In this document: positions 8,440 to 16,030 of the stretch, one piece after another
Layout of the letters: every line of letters begins with the position of its first letter
Numbering within the stretch: position 1 is the first letter of the stretch
NCBI GenBank assembly: GCA_018831265.1
Contig: JAHJCO010000026.1
Location: 1-64,000 of the forward strand
Reading direction: 5' to 3'
From: Actinomycetota bacterium
GTDB lineage: Bacteria; Actinomycetota; Geothermincolia; Fen-727; Anoxymicrobiaceae
DNA length: 64,000 nt
The notes under the pieces: model-generated
The model's input: only the letters and a program-made list of their open reading frames with translations
What the model was told of the DNA's origin: nothing
Databases searched by the model: none
Program-made: the position numbers and the translations under genes

Positions 8440-8519
8440 GTGGGGTCGGAGGTTTGCAGTGCCGTTGGATTACGCCGATTTCGACCAGGTTACATCGTAA
8501 TGAAAACCTCCGACGCCAC
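8440..8519 (-). repeat. 80-bp GTGGCGTCGGA palindromic element, copy A
   Basis: Read on the - strand it starts GTGGCGTCGGAGG, ends CCTCCGACCCCAC, and is nearly identical over 80 bp to copy B at 17163-17242. One base in the terminal repeat (GTGGC against GTGGG) never pairs, so the element has a direction. A smaller inverted repeat CGGAATC/GATTCCG (8401-8440) adjoins it. It lies between the activase and the next gene. Confidence 0.85.
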
Positions 8520-8542
8520 TGTTCGTTCGGAAAGGAGTCACC

Positions 8543-9391
8543 ATGGAGGCTGTGACTGAGCTGGGGAAGGTCAGGCGGGCGGTCGAGCTGCCGCCGGCCG
8601 CGATGGCGATATACGAGCAGGGTGAGGTGGCAAAGTTCCTGGCTACCCTGTCGGCCGACGGCGTGCCGAACGTTGCCCTGATCGTGAGCCAGATACCCGT
8701 CGAGCCGGGGAGGGTCGCATTCGGCGAGTTCATGATGGTCAAGACCAAGGAGAACCTGGAGGCCGACCCGCGCGTCGCGAGCTTCGCCATCACAGAGAAG
8801 CTGGAGATGGCCGGTTTCAAGGGGGACTTCACGGGGTGGACCGAGGGCGGCCCCTACGAAGCGCTGATAAACAGCATCCCCTTCTTCAGGTACAACGCCT
8901 ACATGGGAATCCGTAACGTGGCGGTCCTCGACGTGCGGGAGATACTCCACCTGCCGGAGAAGGTATCCATGCTGAAGGCCGGGCTGGAGTTCGCTTCCAT
9001 GAGGACCCGCGGCCGCGTGGGCAGGGGGGAGGCGGTCGGAGGCGTGCAGGTCCCCGGCCCCGTCCGCGATAAGTTCGACGGGATCATGTCGATAAAGGTG
9101 CTGGCCTGGCGGGACTCCGACGGGTACCCGGGCATCGCCCCGCTCTTCGGGGTCATGTTTCGCACCCCGGGTGAGCTGCGCTTCAGGATCTCCGACTACA
9201 ACCGCGCCCTGGAGGCCATGAGCCCGGGCAGCCGCGTGGCGCTGAACGTGCTCACCCTTGACCTCTTGACCTACCAGGCGAAGGGCACACTGGTCAGATT
9301 CGACAGAAGCCCGGGCATGAAGGTCGGGGTCGTAAGGATCGAGGAGGTCTACTCCTCGATGCCCCCGCTGGTCGCCCAGCGCCTCGCCTAG
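8543..9391 (+). CDS. Pyridoxamine 5'-phosphate oxidase-like flavin (FMN) split-barrel protein
   Basis: Two tandem split-barrel units. The first (about residues 25-110) has EVAKFLATLSADGVPNVALI and FGEFMMVKTKENLEADPRV, the usual FMN-binding pattern. The second (about 165-275) repeats it with SIKVLAWRDSDGYPGIAPLFGV and ALNVLTLDL. This family includes PNPOx, F420-dependent reductases and haem-degrading proteins, so the flavin or F420 substrate is open. ATG has a good AAAGGAG site. It stands alone after the glycyl radical pair. Confidence 0.75.
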   Translation: MEAVTELGKVRRAVELPPAAMAIYEQGEVAKFLATLSADGVPNVALIVSQIPVEPGRVAFGEFMMVKTKENLEADPRVASFAITEKLEMAGFKGDFTGWTEGGPYEALINSIPFFRYNAYMGIRNVAVLDVREILHLPEKVSMLKAGLEFASMRTRGRVGRGEAVGGVQVPGPVRDKFDGIMSIKVLAWRDSDGYPGIAPLFGVMFRTPGELRFRISDYNRALEAMSPGSRVALNVLTLDLLTYQAKGTLVRFDRSPGMKVGVVRIEEVYSSMPPLVAQRLA

Positions 9392-9941
9392 TGGAACTTG
9401 CACGTGTGCAAGATAAGCACTATTCCCTACTAATGCGACCCACCAATCGCTCCATAGCCATTCTTAGGTCCTCACAAGAATCTGCGAGAAGAATCCAGGA
9501 ATGGTTACTCCCTTCGCACAGTAGACGAAGAACTGGTGTCAAAGACTTGAATAACAATACAAGCATCCTTATGAAAGAAACAACACAAGCAACTCCAGTA
9601 ACAGTCAGTGCAGCCTCAAACGGGCATTTGGAGCGATTTCAGTTGTTGTTGATTCGTAAGTCAACTGTTGTTGAAGATGTGATTCAAGTCTTTGACACCA
9701 GGCCTGTCTGCTGGTAGATCCCCTGATCCCATCGGCTGTACCACGATTATACATTCAACCTGCATATCCATCACGGTCGGCATTGCTGGTGGACAGCTTG
9801 TTAAAGCAGACTGATTGCGCCGTGCTACATCGAGGACAACGTTACGTTATAGTAGTCCACGCAGGCTCGCAGCCGGAAAATCGGAGGCAGTCCAGGGCCT
9901 CTTCCTGCAGGAATGCAAAAAGTGGTCTGAGGTAATCTTGC
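9392..9941. other. 550-bp AT-richer non-coding stretch
   Basis: Markedly more AT-rich than its surroundings. It holds copy 1 of the long-arm element (9474-9699), a small CTTGCAC/GTGCAAG palindrome (9397-9412) just after the upstream stop, and then ~200 bp in which I see no gene, tRNA or clear promoter. A GAGGT ribosome site precedes the next ATG. Confidence 0.5.
9474..9699. repeat. Long-arm palindromic element, copy 1
   Basis: An outer block (9535-9699, 165 bp) opens with GGTGTCAAAGACTTGAAT and closes with its exact complement, 18-bp arms. About 60 bp upstream (CAAGAATC, AGAATCCAGG, GGTTACTCC) also match copy 2 at 26791-27040. The interior is only partly self-complementary (ATCAACAACAAC/GTTGTTGATT-like runs). 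The same reading frame is open in both copies, but that follows from their lack of indels. Confidence 0.75.
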
Positions 9942-11036
9942 ATGATCGATGAAATAGAGGAGTTCGCGGCCGAGCAGGTCTACGGCAGCCTGGAGAGGCG
10001 CTACCAGGAAGGATCGTTCTCCAGGGCGTTGTGGCGCTCCATGGGGGAGATGGGCCTGCTGGGGATGACCGTTCCGCCCGAGTACGGGGGCTCGGGAGGA
10101 GGGCCGCTGGACCTCGGACGGGCTGTAGACGCGTTCGCATCGGCGAGCCTGGATATGGGCTTGACCCTCTCCTGGATAACGCACCTCGCCCTCTGCGTGA
10201 AATCCATCCAGCAGTTCGGCAGCGAGGAGCAGAAGCTGCGCTACCTTCCCAGGCTGACCTCCGGTGAGTGGGTGGGCGCCGCGGCGGTGTCTGAGCCCGA
10301 GACGGGGGCCCACCCGGCCGGGATGCGGTCCACGGCCGTCGAGACCCCCGACGGTTTCATCCTCAACGGCCACAAGATGTTCACCACGGACGGGCCGGTG
10401 GCCGACCTGATGCTGGTTATAGCCTCGACCGGCTCCGCGGGTGAGGACAAGGAGCTGTCCGCGTTCCTGGTAGAGACCACGACCCCCGGTTGCCGCTCGG
10501 AGAACATGGACCTCAACTTTCTGCGCACCTCGCCCCACGGGGATACCACCTTCGAGGACGTGATGCTCCCGCCCGACTCACTACTGGGCGCGCGGGGGGA
10601 CGGGCACAAGGCGCACAGCCGATCGGCGTTCGCCCGCGAGCGCTCGATGGTCCTCAGCGCTTTCGCCGGTTACTTCGGAGCGGCGGCGCGCCTGATCACC
10701 GGGAGCTTGCGCGCGGCGCGCCCGGGGTGGGACCTCAAAGGCGGCGAGGCGGCGTCGTTCATCCACCACATGTCCGCGCTGTCGGTCTACAGACGCCTGG
10801 CCGACGAGGTGGTCGAGGCGGCGTTCGAAGACCCGGACCGGTGGCGGGCCTCGATGGACGTGCTCATCTACATGGGGATCAGCTACGCCAAGTGGGCGCT
10901 CTGGCTGGAGGAGTTCTCCGGAAAAGAGCAGGTGCCGGTGCGCTTCCCTCTGGACGTGATACTGGCCGACGTCAAGCTGGTACTCATCGGTGAGGGGATT
11001 CTGATGAAGGAAGGCCGCAAGCGTTACCTGCAATGA
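9942..11036 (+). CDS. Acyl-CoA dehydrogenase family flavoprotein
   Basis: FAD enzyme that would oxidise an acyl-CoA to the enoyl-CoA. The N-terminal helical domain includes MGLLGMTVPPEYGG. The middle beta-domain has GAAAVSEPETG and LNGHKMFTTDGPVADL, and the C-terminal domain ends LIGEGI, where the glutamate aligns with the catalytic base of medium-chain enzymes. At 364 aa it is slightly short: the first helix is trimmed and the canonical ARG-YL ending is degenerate (KEGRKRYLQ). Start ATG with GAGGTA 9 nt upstream. No ETF or CoA-ligase gene is adjacent. Substrate unknown. Confidence 0.85.
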   Translation: MIDEIEEFAAEQVYGSLERRYQEGSFSRALWRSMGEMGLLGMTVPPEYGGSGGGPLDLGRAVDAFASASLDMGLTLSWITHLALCVKSIQQFGSEEQKLRYLPRLTSGEWVGAAAVSEPETGAHPAGMRSTAVETPDGFILNGHKMFTTDGPVADLMLVIASTGSAGEDKELSAFLVETTTPGCRSENMDLNFLRTSPHGDTTFEDVMLPPDSLLGARGDGHKAHSRSAFARERSMVLSAFAGYFGAAARLITGSLRAARPGWDLKGGEAASFIHHMSALSVYRRLADEVVEAAFEDPDRWRASMDVLIYMGISYAKWALWLEEFSGKEQVPVRFPLDVILADVKLVLIGEGILMKEGRKRYLQ

Positions 11037-11067
11037 CGTACTTGGAGCCCGGGCCCGGGAGGTGGAC

Positions 11068-12645
11068 GTGAAGAACGCGATCAAGGTAAAGGCCGACAGG
11101 GTGGTCGGCGAGATCGACCCTCGGATCTACGGGCACTTCGTCGAGAACATGGCGCGCTGCATCTATGACGGCCTGCTGCGAAACGAGAGGCCCGGCAAGC
11201 CCTCGGGCCCCTGGAAGCTGCGCGAGGAGGTCGTGGGGTGGTTCAGGGACCTCAAGCCCCCCGTGGTGCGCTGGCCCGGAGGCCTGTACGCCGACGGCTA
11301 CAACTGGCGTGACGGGATAGGCCCACTCGAGGCGCGCCCCATGCGGCGCAACCGGTACTGGTCCCGTTACGGCCCGGCGACCAGGGTCATGGACCCGAAC
11401 GCCTTCGGATCGGACGAGTTCATGCGACTCAGCCGCCAGATAGGCGCGGAGCCGTACGTGAACGTCAACCTGGGCACCGGCTCGGCCAACGAGGCGGCAC
11501 GATGGGTCGAGTACATGAACGGCGGCGCCGAGACCGTGGAGGGCAGGCGCCGCTCGGAGTACGGCCACGAGCTCACCTACGGGGTGCGGACCTGGGGAAT
11601 CGGTAACGAGATGTACGGGTTCTGGGCGCTGGGGCACATGCCGGCCGAGGAGTACGCCAGGCGCTACCTCGAGTTCGTGGACGCGATGGAGGAGGTGGAC
11701 TCCGACCTGGAGCTGGTCGCGGTCGGCGCCGACCACTACTTCTCCAACACCTGGAACCGCGAGGTGCTCTCGACCGCCGGGGACCGCGTCGGCCTGCTGT
11801 CTATCCACTGCTACCTGCCCGGGATGGAGAGGATCGGGGGGGTGGCGTTGACGCGACTTCTCAAGGGCGGCCCGGGCCTGTACTCCGCCATAGTCGCGGC
11901 GCCGCTGGAGTTCGAGCGCCGGTTGGGGGAGGCGGTCCAGGACATCAAGGCCGTCATGGGAGAGCGCGCCGAGGTACGGATCGCCTTCGACGAGTGGAAC
12001 CTGTGGTGGACACCCTGGCAGGTCCAGGTCCCCCGCTGGACCCTGCGGGACGCGCTGTTCGCCTGCGGGGTGTTCCACGCCCTGCACAGGATGAGTAACT
12101 GGGTCAGCATGGCCAATGTCGCGCAGCTGGTCAACGTCCTGGGGCTCATCCTCACCATGGGCGATCGTGCGGTCCGCACCGCGATGTACTACCCGTTCGT
12201 CCTCTACTCGCTGGCGGGTCCGACCAGGGTGCAGAGCACCTGCGAGTGCGGCTCGTTCGACTCCCCCGGGGCGGGCGGAATACCGCCGATCTCGTCCGTG
12301 CCGTACCTGGATGTGAGCGCGACCCTGAGCGGCGACGGCAAGGCCCTCACCGTGTTCGTGATAAACAGGCACCCCGGGGAGCCGGTCGACTGCTCGCTGG
12401 CGATCGATGGGTTCTCCCCTGCGGGCACGGTGGAGGAGCACGTCCTTGATGGGCCCTCTACAACAGCGCTGAACTGGTTCGCGGACGAGAAGGTAGGCAT
12501 CACCGTCAGCCGGCGGGAGACGGGGCAGGTCACGCCGCGGTGCGCCTTCCCGGCGCATTCCGCAACGGCGCTGGTGTTCAAGAAGAAGGCGCCGCCGAGG
12601 AAGGCCGCAAAGAAGAAGGCTACAGAGAAGCCTGCTGAGGAGTGA
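11068..12645 (+). CDS. Alpha-L-arabinofuranosidase, GH51 family
   Basis: Releases terminal arabinofuranosyl residues. GH51 blocks are IDPRIYGHFVENMARCIYDG, RWPGGLYADGYNWRDGIGP, the acid/base glutamate in GNEMYGF (near residue 181) and the nucleophile glutamate in AFDEWNLWW (near residue 309). The C-terminal beta domain follows. No signal peptide, so it probably acts on imported oligosaccharides or internal glycans. Two GTG starts compete (11062, 11068); the second is better spaced from GGGAGGTGG. Oddity: the last ~20 residues are Lys/Ala/Pro-rich (KKKAPPRKAAKKKATEK), a histone-H1-like tail not normal for this enzyme. The 3' end overlaps the convergent lipoprotein gene. Confidence 0.9.
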   Translation: MKNAIKVKADRVVGEIDPRIYGHFVENMARCIYDGLLRNERPGKPSGPWKLREEVVGWFRDLKPPVVRWPGGLYADGYNWRDGIGPLEARPMRRNRYWSRYGPATRVMDPNAFGSDEFMRLSRQIGAEPYVNVNLGTGSANEAARWVEYMNGGAETVEGRRRSEYGHELTYGVRTWGIGNEMYGFWALGHMPAEEYARRYLEFVDAMEEVDSDLELVAVGADHYFSNTWNREVLSTAGDRVGLLSIHCYLPGMERIGGVALTRLLKGGPGLYSAIVAAPLEFERRLGEAVQDIKAVMGERAEVRIAFDEWNLWWTPWQVQVPRWTLRDALFACGVFHALHRMSNWVSMANVAQLVNVLGLILTMGDRAVRTAMYYPFVLYSLAGPTRVQSTCECGSFDSPGAGGIPPISSVPYLDVSATLSGDGKALTVFVINRHPGEPVDCSLAIDGFSPAGTVEEHVLDGPSTTALNWFADEKVGITVSRRETGQVTPRCAFPAHSATALVFKKKAPPRKAAKKKATEKPAEE

Positions 12646-13138
12646 TCGCCACGGGGACGGCCGGCCTGACCTCGGGCAGACCCATGAAGTAGCCGTCCAC
12701 TGTGTACTCGCCGGGCGGGACGCCCTGTGTGCTCCAGCCGAGCTTGAAGACCTGGTCGTCGCCGGGCTGGAAGCCGACCGTGGTCACCACCTGGGCGAAG
12801 ACCGCCCCGCGGCCGTAGCGCCACACCTCGTTCCCACCCCGGACGAACGCCCGGAACTCGTACTCCTGGGCGGTGGGGATGACGAACTCGCGCGGCTTTC
12901 CCGACAGGTTGCGAACGGTGAGTGTCAGCGAGAACTCGCCGCCGGGCCCTACCTGCTCGGGCTGCGACCTCAGGGTCACGCTGAACCCCTGGTCCTTCTG
13001 CACGCATGTGACCATGCCTTTGCCTCGCCCGAGAACGGGCTCCTGCGGGCGGGGGGAGCACCCGACTACAGTCACGGCGATCACGATCAGTGTGACGGCT
13101 ATCGTCCCTCCGGCCCTCCGGCGCGCCTCAGACCTCAC
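12620..13138 (-). CDS. Lipoprotein with BsuPI (intracellular proteinase inhibitor-like) domain
   Basis: A hydrophobic signal (IAVTLIVIAVTVVG) ends in a lipobox-like VVGC, so Cys27 is probably lipidated. The mature part is a single BsuPI-type beta domain: FSLTLTVRNLSGKPREF, then YEFRAFVRGGNEVWRYGRG and a late GEYTVDGYF strand. The domain is named after a Bacillus protease inhibitor but mostly occurs in exported proteins of unknown role. It overlaps the convergent arabinofuranosidase by 26 bp and the downstream end of the hydrolase gene by 11 bp, so it is probably translated with that gene. Confidence 0.75.
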   Translation of the reverse strand: MRSEARRRAGGTIAVTLIVIAVTVVGCSPRPQEPVLGRGKGMVTCVQKDQGFSVTLRSQPEQVGPGGEFSLTLTVRNLSGKPREFVIPTAQEYEFRAFVRGGNEVWRYGRGAVFAQVVTTVGFQPGDDQVFKLGWSTQGVPPGEYTVDGYFMGLPEVRPAVPVAITPQQASL

Positions 13139-14015
13139 CGAGGAACTCCATTAGGTACTGGTTCACCAGCAGGGGCTGCTCCTGCTGGACCCAGTGGCTG
13201 CAGTCCGGGATATAGTGGATGAGGGGCGGCTCGGTGAAGTATGGATCGAGCCCGTAGGTGAGCTCCTTGCCCAGCGCCCGGTCCTCCTCGGCCCAGACGA
13301 TCATGGTGGGGCTGCCTATCTTCGGGAAGCCGGCGGCGATCGCCTTCGCGCGTGAGGGGGTCATCCCCCTGAAAGCGGCCCTGTAGTAGTTCATTCCCCC
13401 GGCGAGCGCCCCGGGCTGTGCCGCGGCCCTGGCGAAGGCGTCGAGGTCCGCCTCACTGAAGGCGCTCTTGTCGATCGCCCAGCCGCTGAAGGCGCGCCTG
13501 ACCTGCGCGTAGTCGAACGCGCGGAAGGCGGCCTCCGGCAGGCCGGGCAGCTGGAAGAAGAACATGTACCAGGAGCGAAGCATCTGTCGCCGGTTCGACC
13601 TCAAGTTGTTCACGAAGACGGCCGGGTGCGGCGCGTTCATCACGACCAGGCGGTCGAGCAGGTCCGGGCAGGTCGCCGCGAACGTCCAGGCCACGGCCCC
13701 ACCCCAGTCGTGGCCGACCACGTGGGCACGCTCGCAGCCGAACGCGTCTATGAGCCCGGCGACGTCACCCGTCAGCAGGTCCATGGTGTAGGACTCGACA
13801 CCGGCGGGCTTGTCGCTCAGGTTGTATCCGCGCATGTCGGGAGCGACCACCTTGAAGCGCTCGGCCAGGACCGGTATCTGGTGCCGCCAGGAGTACCAGA
13901 ATTCGGGGAATCCGTGGAGCAGGACCACCAGCGGGCCCTCTCCCTGGACCACGCAGTGAAGATTGACGCCGTTTGTCTCGACTACTTGATGCGACCAGGT
14001 TTCTTCTTGCGACAA
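13128..14015 (-). CDS. Alpha/beta hydrolase, epoxide hydrolase/haloalkane dehalogenase-like
   Basis: About 295 aa. HGFPEFWYSWR supplies the oxyanion hole, GHDWGG holds an aspartate nucleophile (about residue 103), WAEEDRALG holds the charge-relay acid and CSHWVQQEQP holds the catalytic histidine (about 274). An Asp rather than Ser nucleophile points to epoxide or haloalkane hydrolysis, not esterase activity. The frame extends to 14267, but TTG at 14015 has GAGGAGG at ideal spacing and removes a ~84-residue stretch that looks non-coding. Physiological substrate unknown. Confidence 0.85.
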   Translation of the reverse strand: MSQEETWSHQVVETNGVNLHCVVQGEGPLVVLLHGFPEFWYSWRHQIPVLAERFKVVAPDMRGYNLSDKPAGVESYTMDLLTGDVAGLIDAFGCERAHVVGHDWGGAVAWTFAATCPDLLDRLVVMNAPHPAVFVNNLRSNRRQMLRSWYMFFFQLPGLPEAAFRAFDYAQVRRAFSGWAIDKSAFSEADLDAFARAAAQPGALAGGMNYYRAAFRGMTPSRAKAIAAGFPKIGSPTMIVWAEEDRALGKELTYGLDPYFTEPPLIHYIPDCSHWVQQEQPLLVNQYLMEFLGEV

Positions 14016-14167
14016 TTGAGCCTCCTCGCGGTGATGCCCTGACGATCGTGATAGCCCAAGTGTACCATCGCGGAATCCCCCGTACGGGGGAAAACGTCTA
14101 ACAGGCGAAGTGATTCCGAGGCTCATCCGTTGTATGAGAAAAAGGAGTAGGGCCGAGAGGTAGCCAA

Positions 14168-14407
14168 ATGTCGTTTGTGATACTGATACTGCTTGCACTT
14201 TCGATAGTGGCCGCGGCCGCGGCTTTTGTATGGGCGTTCCTGGCCGACCGGCGCGAGGCTCACACACCCGGGGTGAACTCGCTGCGGTTCTACGCTCCCA
14301 GCATCGACCCCTCCAAGAGATCCATCATGCGGTACCTGGTGGTGCGCGCCGGGTGCGGCGACGAGGAGGACCAGGAGATGGCCGAGCGCTGGCTCCGCGC
14401 CAGCTAA
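14168..14407 (+). CDS. Small single-pass membrane protein, unknown
   Basis: 79 aa: an N-terminal membrane helix (about residues 3-24, VILILLALSIVAAAAAFVWA) then a charged cytosolic part containing RFYAPSIDPSKRSIMRYLVV and an acidic DEEDQEMAERW end. A GAGAGG site lies about 7 nt before the ATG. The gene is bracketed by a perfect CCCCCGTACGGGGG palindrome (14077-14090) upstream and a hairpin element downstream. No family recognised. Confidence 0.55.
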   Translation: MSFVILILLALSIVAAAAAFVWAFLADRREAHTPGVNSLRFYAPSIDPSKRSIMRYLVVRAGCGDEEDQEMAERWLRAS

Positions 14408-14409
14408 CG

Positions 14410-14466
14410 TGAGAAAACACCTCAAACCATTATTCCCATAGCCTGACCGCACCCGCCGTTTTCTCA
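14410..14466. repeat. 57-bp hairpin element with TGAGAAAAC arms
   Basis: TGAGAAAAC (14410-14418) pairs exactly with GTTTTCTCA (14458-14466) around a 39-nt interior. It follows the small membrane protein stop by 2 bp and may end that transcript, or it is another member of the palindrome set. Confidence 0.5.
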
Positions 14467-14520
14467 TATACTTAGTCGCGTCTGACGGTTGTCCGCGGAG
14501 CGTGACGCGAGGAGGTATTC

Positions 14521-15999
14521 ATGAAGGCGCTGGTGATGGGCGGCGGCATGAGCGGCCTGGCGACCGCGATAAATCTCCTGGACCTGGGTGTCGAGGTCGA
14601 GCTGATCGAGGCCGACGAGATGTTCGGGGGGCGGGCCTCCTCCTGGCTGGACGAGGACGGCGACATGATCGACAACGCCCTGCACGTCTTTTTCCCCTAC
14701 TACAAGAACCTCATGAGGTTCTTCGAGAAGATGGGCATCGCCGACAACATCGCCTGGAAGCACACCGAGTTCTACTACGCCATGCCCGGGGGGCGGAAGG
14801 CCTCGCTGCGCTTCAAGGACATACCCGCGCCGTTCCACGCCGCCTACGCCTTCGCCCATCTGTTGAAGGACTACAAGGACATCCCGCGCTGGAAGATCAT
14901 CGTGGCGGGGATGCCCATGACCTCGGGGCTGTTCATGAACATCGAGCAGCTCGACAGGCTTGACAGCATCAGCATGGCCACATTCGTGAACAAGTACGGC
15001 TCGCTGGACGGGCTCAAGCTCATGGAGCCGGGTATCAACGGGCTCACCTTCACCCCTTCCTGGGGGGTGAGCGCGAAGGTCATGCTCAACTGGGGGGTCA
15101 AGGTGTTCTCCAGCGCCAAGAACGCGCGCGTGGGGTTCGCCAACGGCGGCCTGGGAGAGATCTGGGTGGACAACTGCCTGGATTACATCAGGGGCAAGGG
15201 CGGGACGGTGGCGCTCAACCAGGCGGTGACCGCGATCAACCTGGAGGGCGGGCAGGTCACCAGCGTGGTGGTCAACGACTCGGAGGTCAAGGAGGCCGAC
15301 ATCTACATCTCGGCCATCAGCCCGTACTCACTGAGGCGGGTGCTTCCCGACGAGGCGTTCGACATGGAGTACTTCCGCGACCTCTGGCACTTCCAGCACG
15401 CGCCGTCCATGAGCCTCCAGGTGTGGTTCGACCGCAAGCTCACCGACATAGACGTGACGTTCTTCTCAACCGACTGCATCTTCAACACCTACGCGGACCT
15501 CTCCAACGTGCTGCCCCACATATTCAAGGGCGGTAGCATGTTCGAGATGGTCTTGTCACCGGCCGATCACATCCAGGGGCTGCCGGACAGGGTCATCTTC
15601 GACATAGCCATCGAGCAGATTCGAGACATCTTCCCCGAGGCCCGCGAAGCCGAGGTCCGCAAGTGGAAGGTCGTGCGCGAGCGCCAGGGCGTCTACCGCG
15701 CGTCGCCGGGCATGGAGTCGCACAGGCCGTTCCAGCGCTCGCCCGTCGACAACCTTTACCTGACCGGCGACTACACCAAGACCCACGTTTCGAGCGGGGG
15801 CATGGAGGCCGCCATCTGGAACGCCAACAAGACCGCCGAGCTCATCGCCGCCGACAGGCTGGACGAGAGCATCTCGCTCAACGTCGAGTTCGAGATCGAC
15901 GAGCCGTTCATGAAGTACATCCGCCAGATCACCGCGGGGGCGATCGCGGTGGGCGGCATCGGGGCGCTGGCGCTCATGCGCAAGATGCGCAAGAGGTGA
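14521..15999 (+). CDS. Phytoene/zeta-carotene desaturase-like FAD oxidoreductase
   Basis: 492-aa amine-oxidase/carotenoid-desaturase fold. The dinucleotide-binding start ALVMGGGMSGLATAINLLDL is followed by the FGGRASSW motif typical of desaturases. The C-terminal FAD signature is NLYLTGDYTKTHVSSGGMEA, similar to CrtP/CrtQ-type enzymes. A short hydrophobic helix (AGAIAVGGIGALALM) near the end suggests membrane attachment. No phytoene synthase or other crt gene is in the window, so an isoprenoid role is plausible but unproven. It ends 31 bp from a convergent second FAD protein. The ATG has a GAGGAGG site. Confidence 0.8.
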   Translation: MKALVMGGGMSGLATAINLLDLGVEVELIEADEMFGGRASSWLDEDGDMIDNALHVFFPYYKNLMRFFEKMGIADNIAWKHTEFYYAMPGGRKASLRFKDIPAPFHAAYAFAHLLKDYKDIPRWKIIVAGMPMTSGLFMNIEQLDRLDSISMATFVNKYGSLDGLKLMEPGINGLTFTPSWGVSAKVMLNWGVKVFSSAKNARVGFANGGLGEIWVDNCLDYIRGKGGTVALNQAVTAINLEGGQVTSVVVNDSEVKEADIYISAISPYSLRRVLPDEAFDMEYFRDLWHFQHAPSMSLQVWFDRKLTDIDVTFFSTDCIFNTYADLSNVLPHIFKGGSMFEMVLSPADHIQGLPDRVIFDIAIEQIRDIFPEAREAEVRKWKVVRERQGVYRASPGMESHRPFQRSPVDNLYLTGDYTKTHVSSGGMEAAIWNANKTAELIAADRLDESISLNVEFEIDEPFMKYIRQITAGAIAVGGIGALALMRKMRKR

Positions 16000-16012
16000 A
16001 AGGCGATGTGCC

Positions 16013-16029
16013 GGTCCGTGTAGCGGACC
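16013..16029. terminator. Hairpin between convergent genes
   Basis: GGTCCG-TGTAG-CGGACC lies in the 31-bp gap between two convergent FAD-protein genes. There is no T-tract on either side, so it is at most a weak or factor-assisted terminator. Confidence 0.35.
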
Positions 16030-16030
16030 C

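Noticed and set aside
9391-9717. A 108-residue open frame after the flavin protein, and a similar one at 26831-27061 with shared KDLNN and QVFDTRP pieces
   Set aside because: The similarity comes from two indel-free copies of a palindromic element. The shared ends are complementary to each other, neither frame has a good ribosome site, and composition is unlike the neighbouring genes.
9720-9941. Possible tRNA or small RNA gene in the gap before the acyl-CoA dehydrogenase
   Set aside because: No cloverleaf, no T-loop GTTCGAnnC, no paired promoter and terminator.
14016-14267. An 84-residue N-terminal extension of the epoxide-hydrolase-like protein
   Set aside because: The extension has no homology-like features, and TTG at 14015 has a near-perfect ribosome site at the position where the fold begins.
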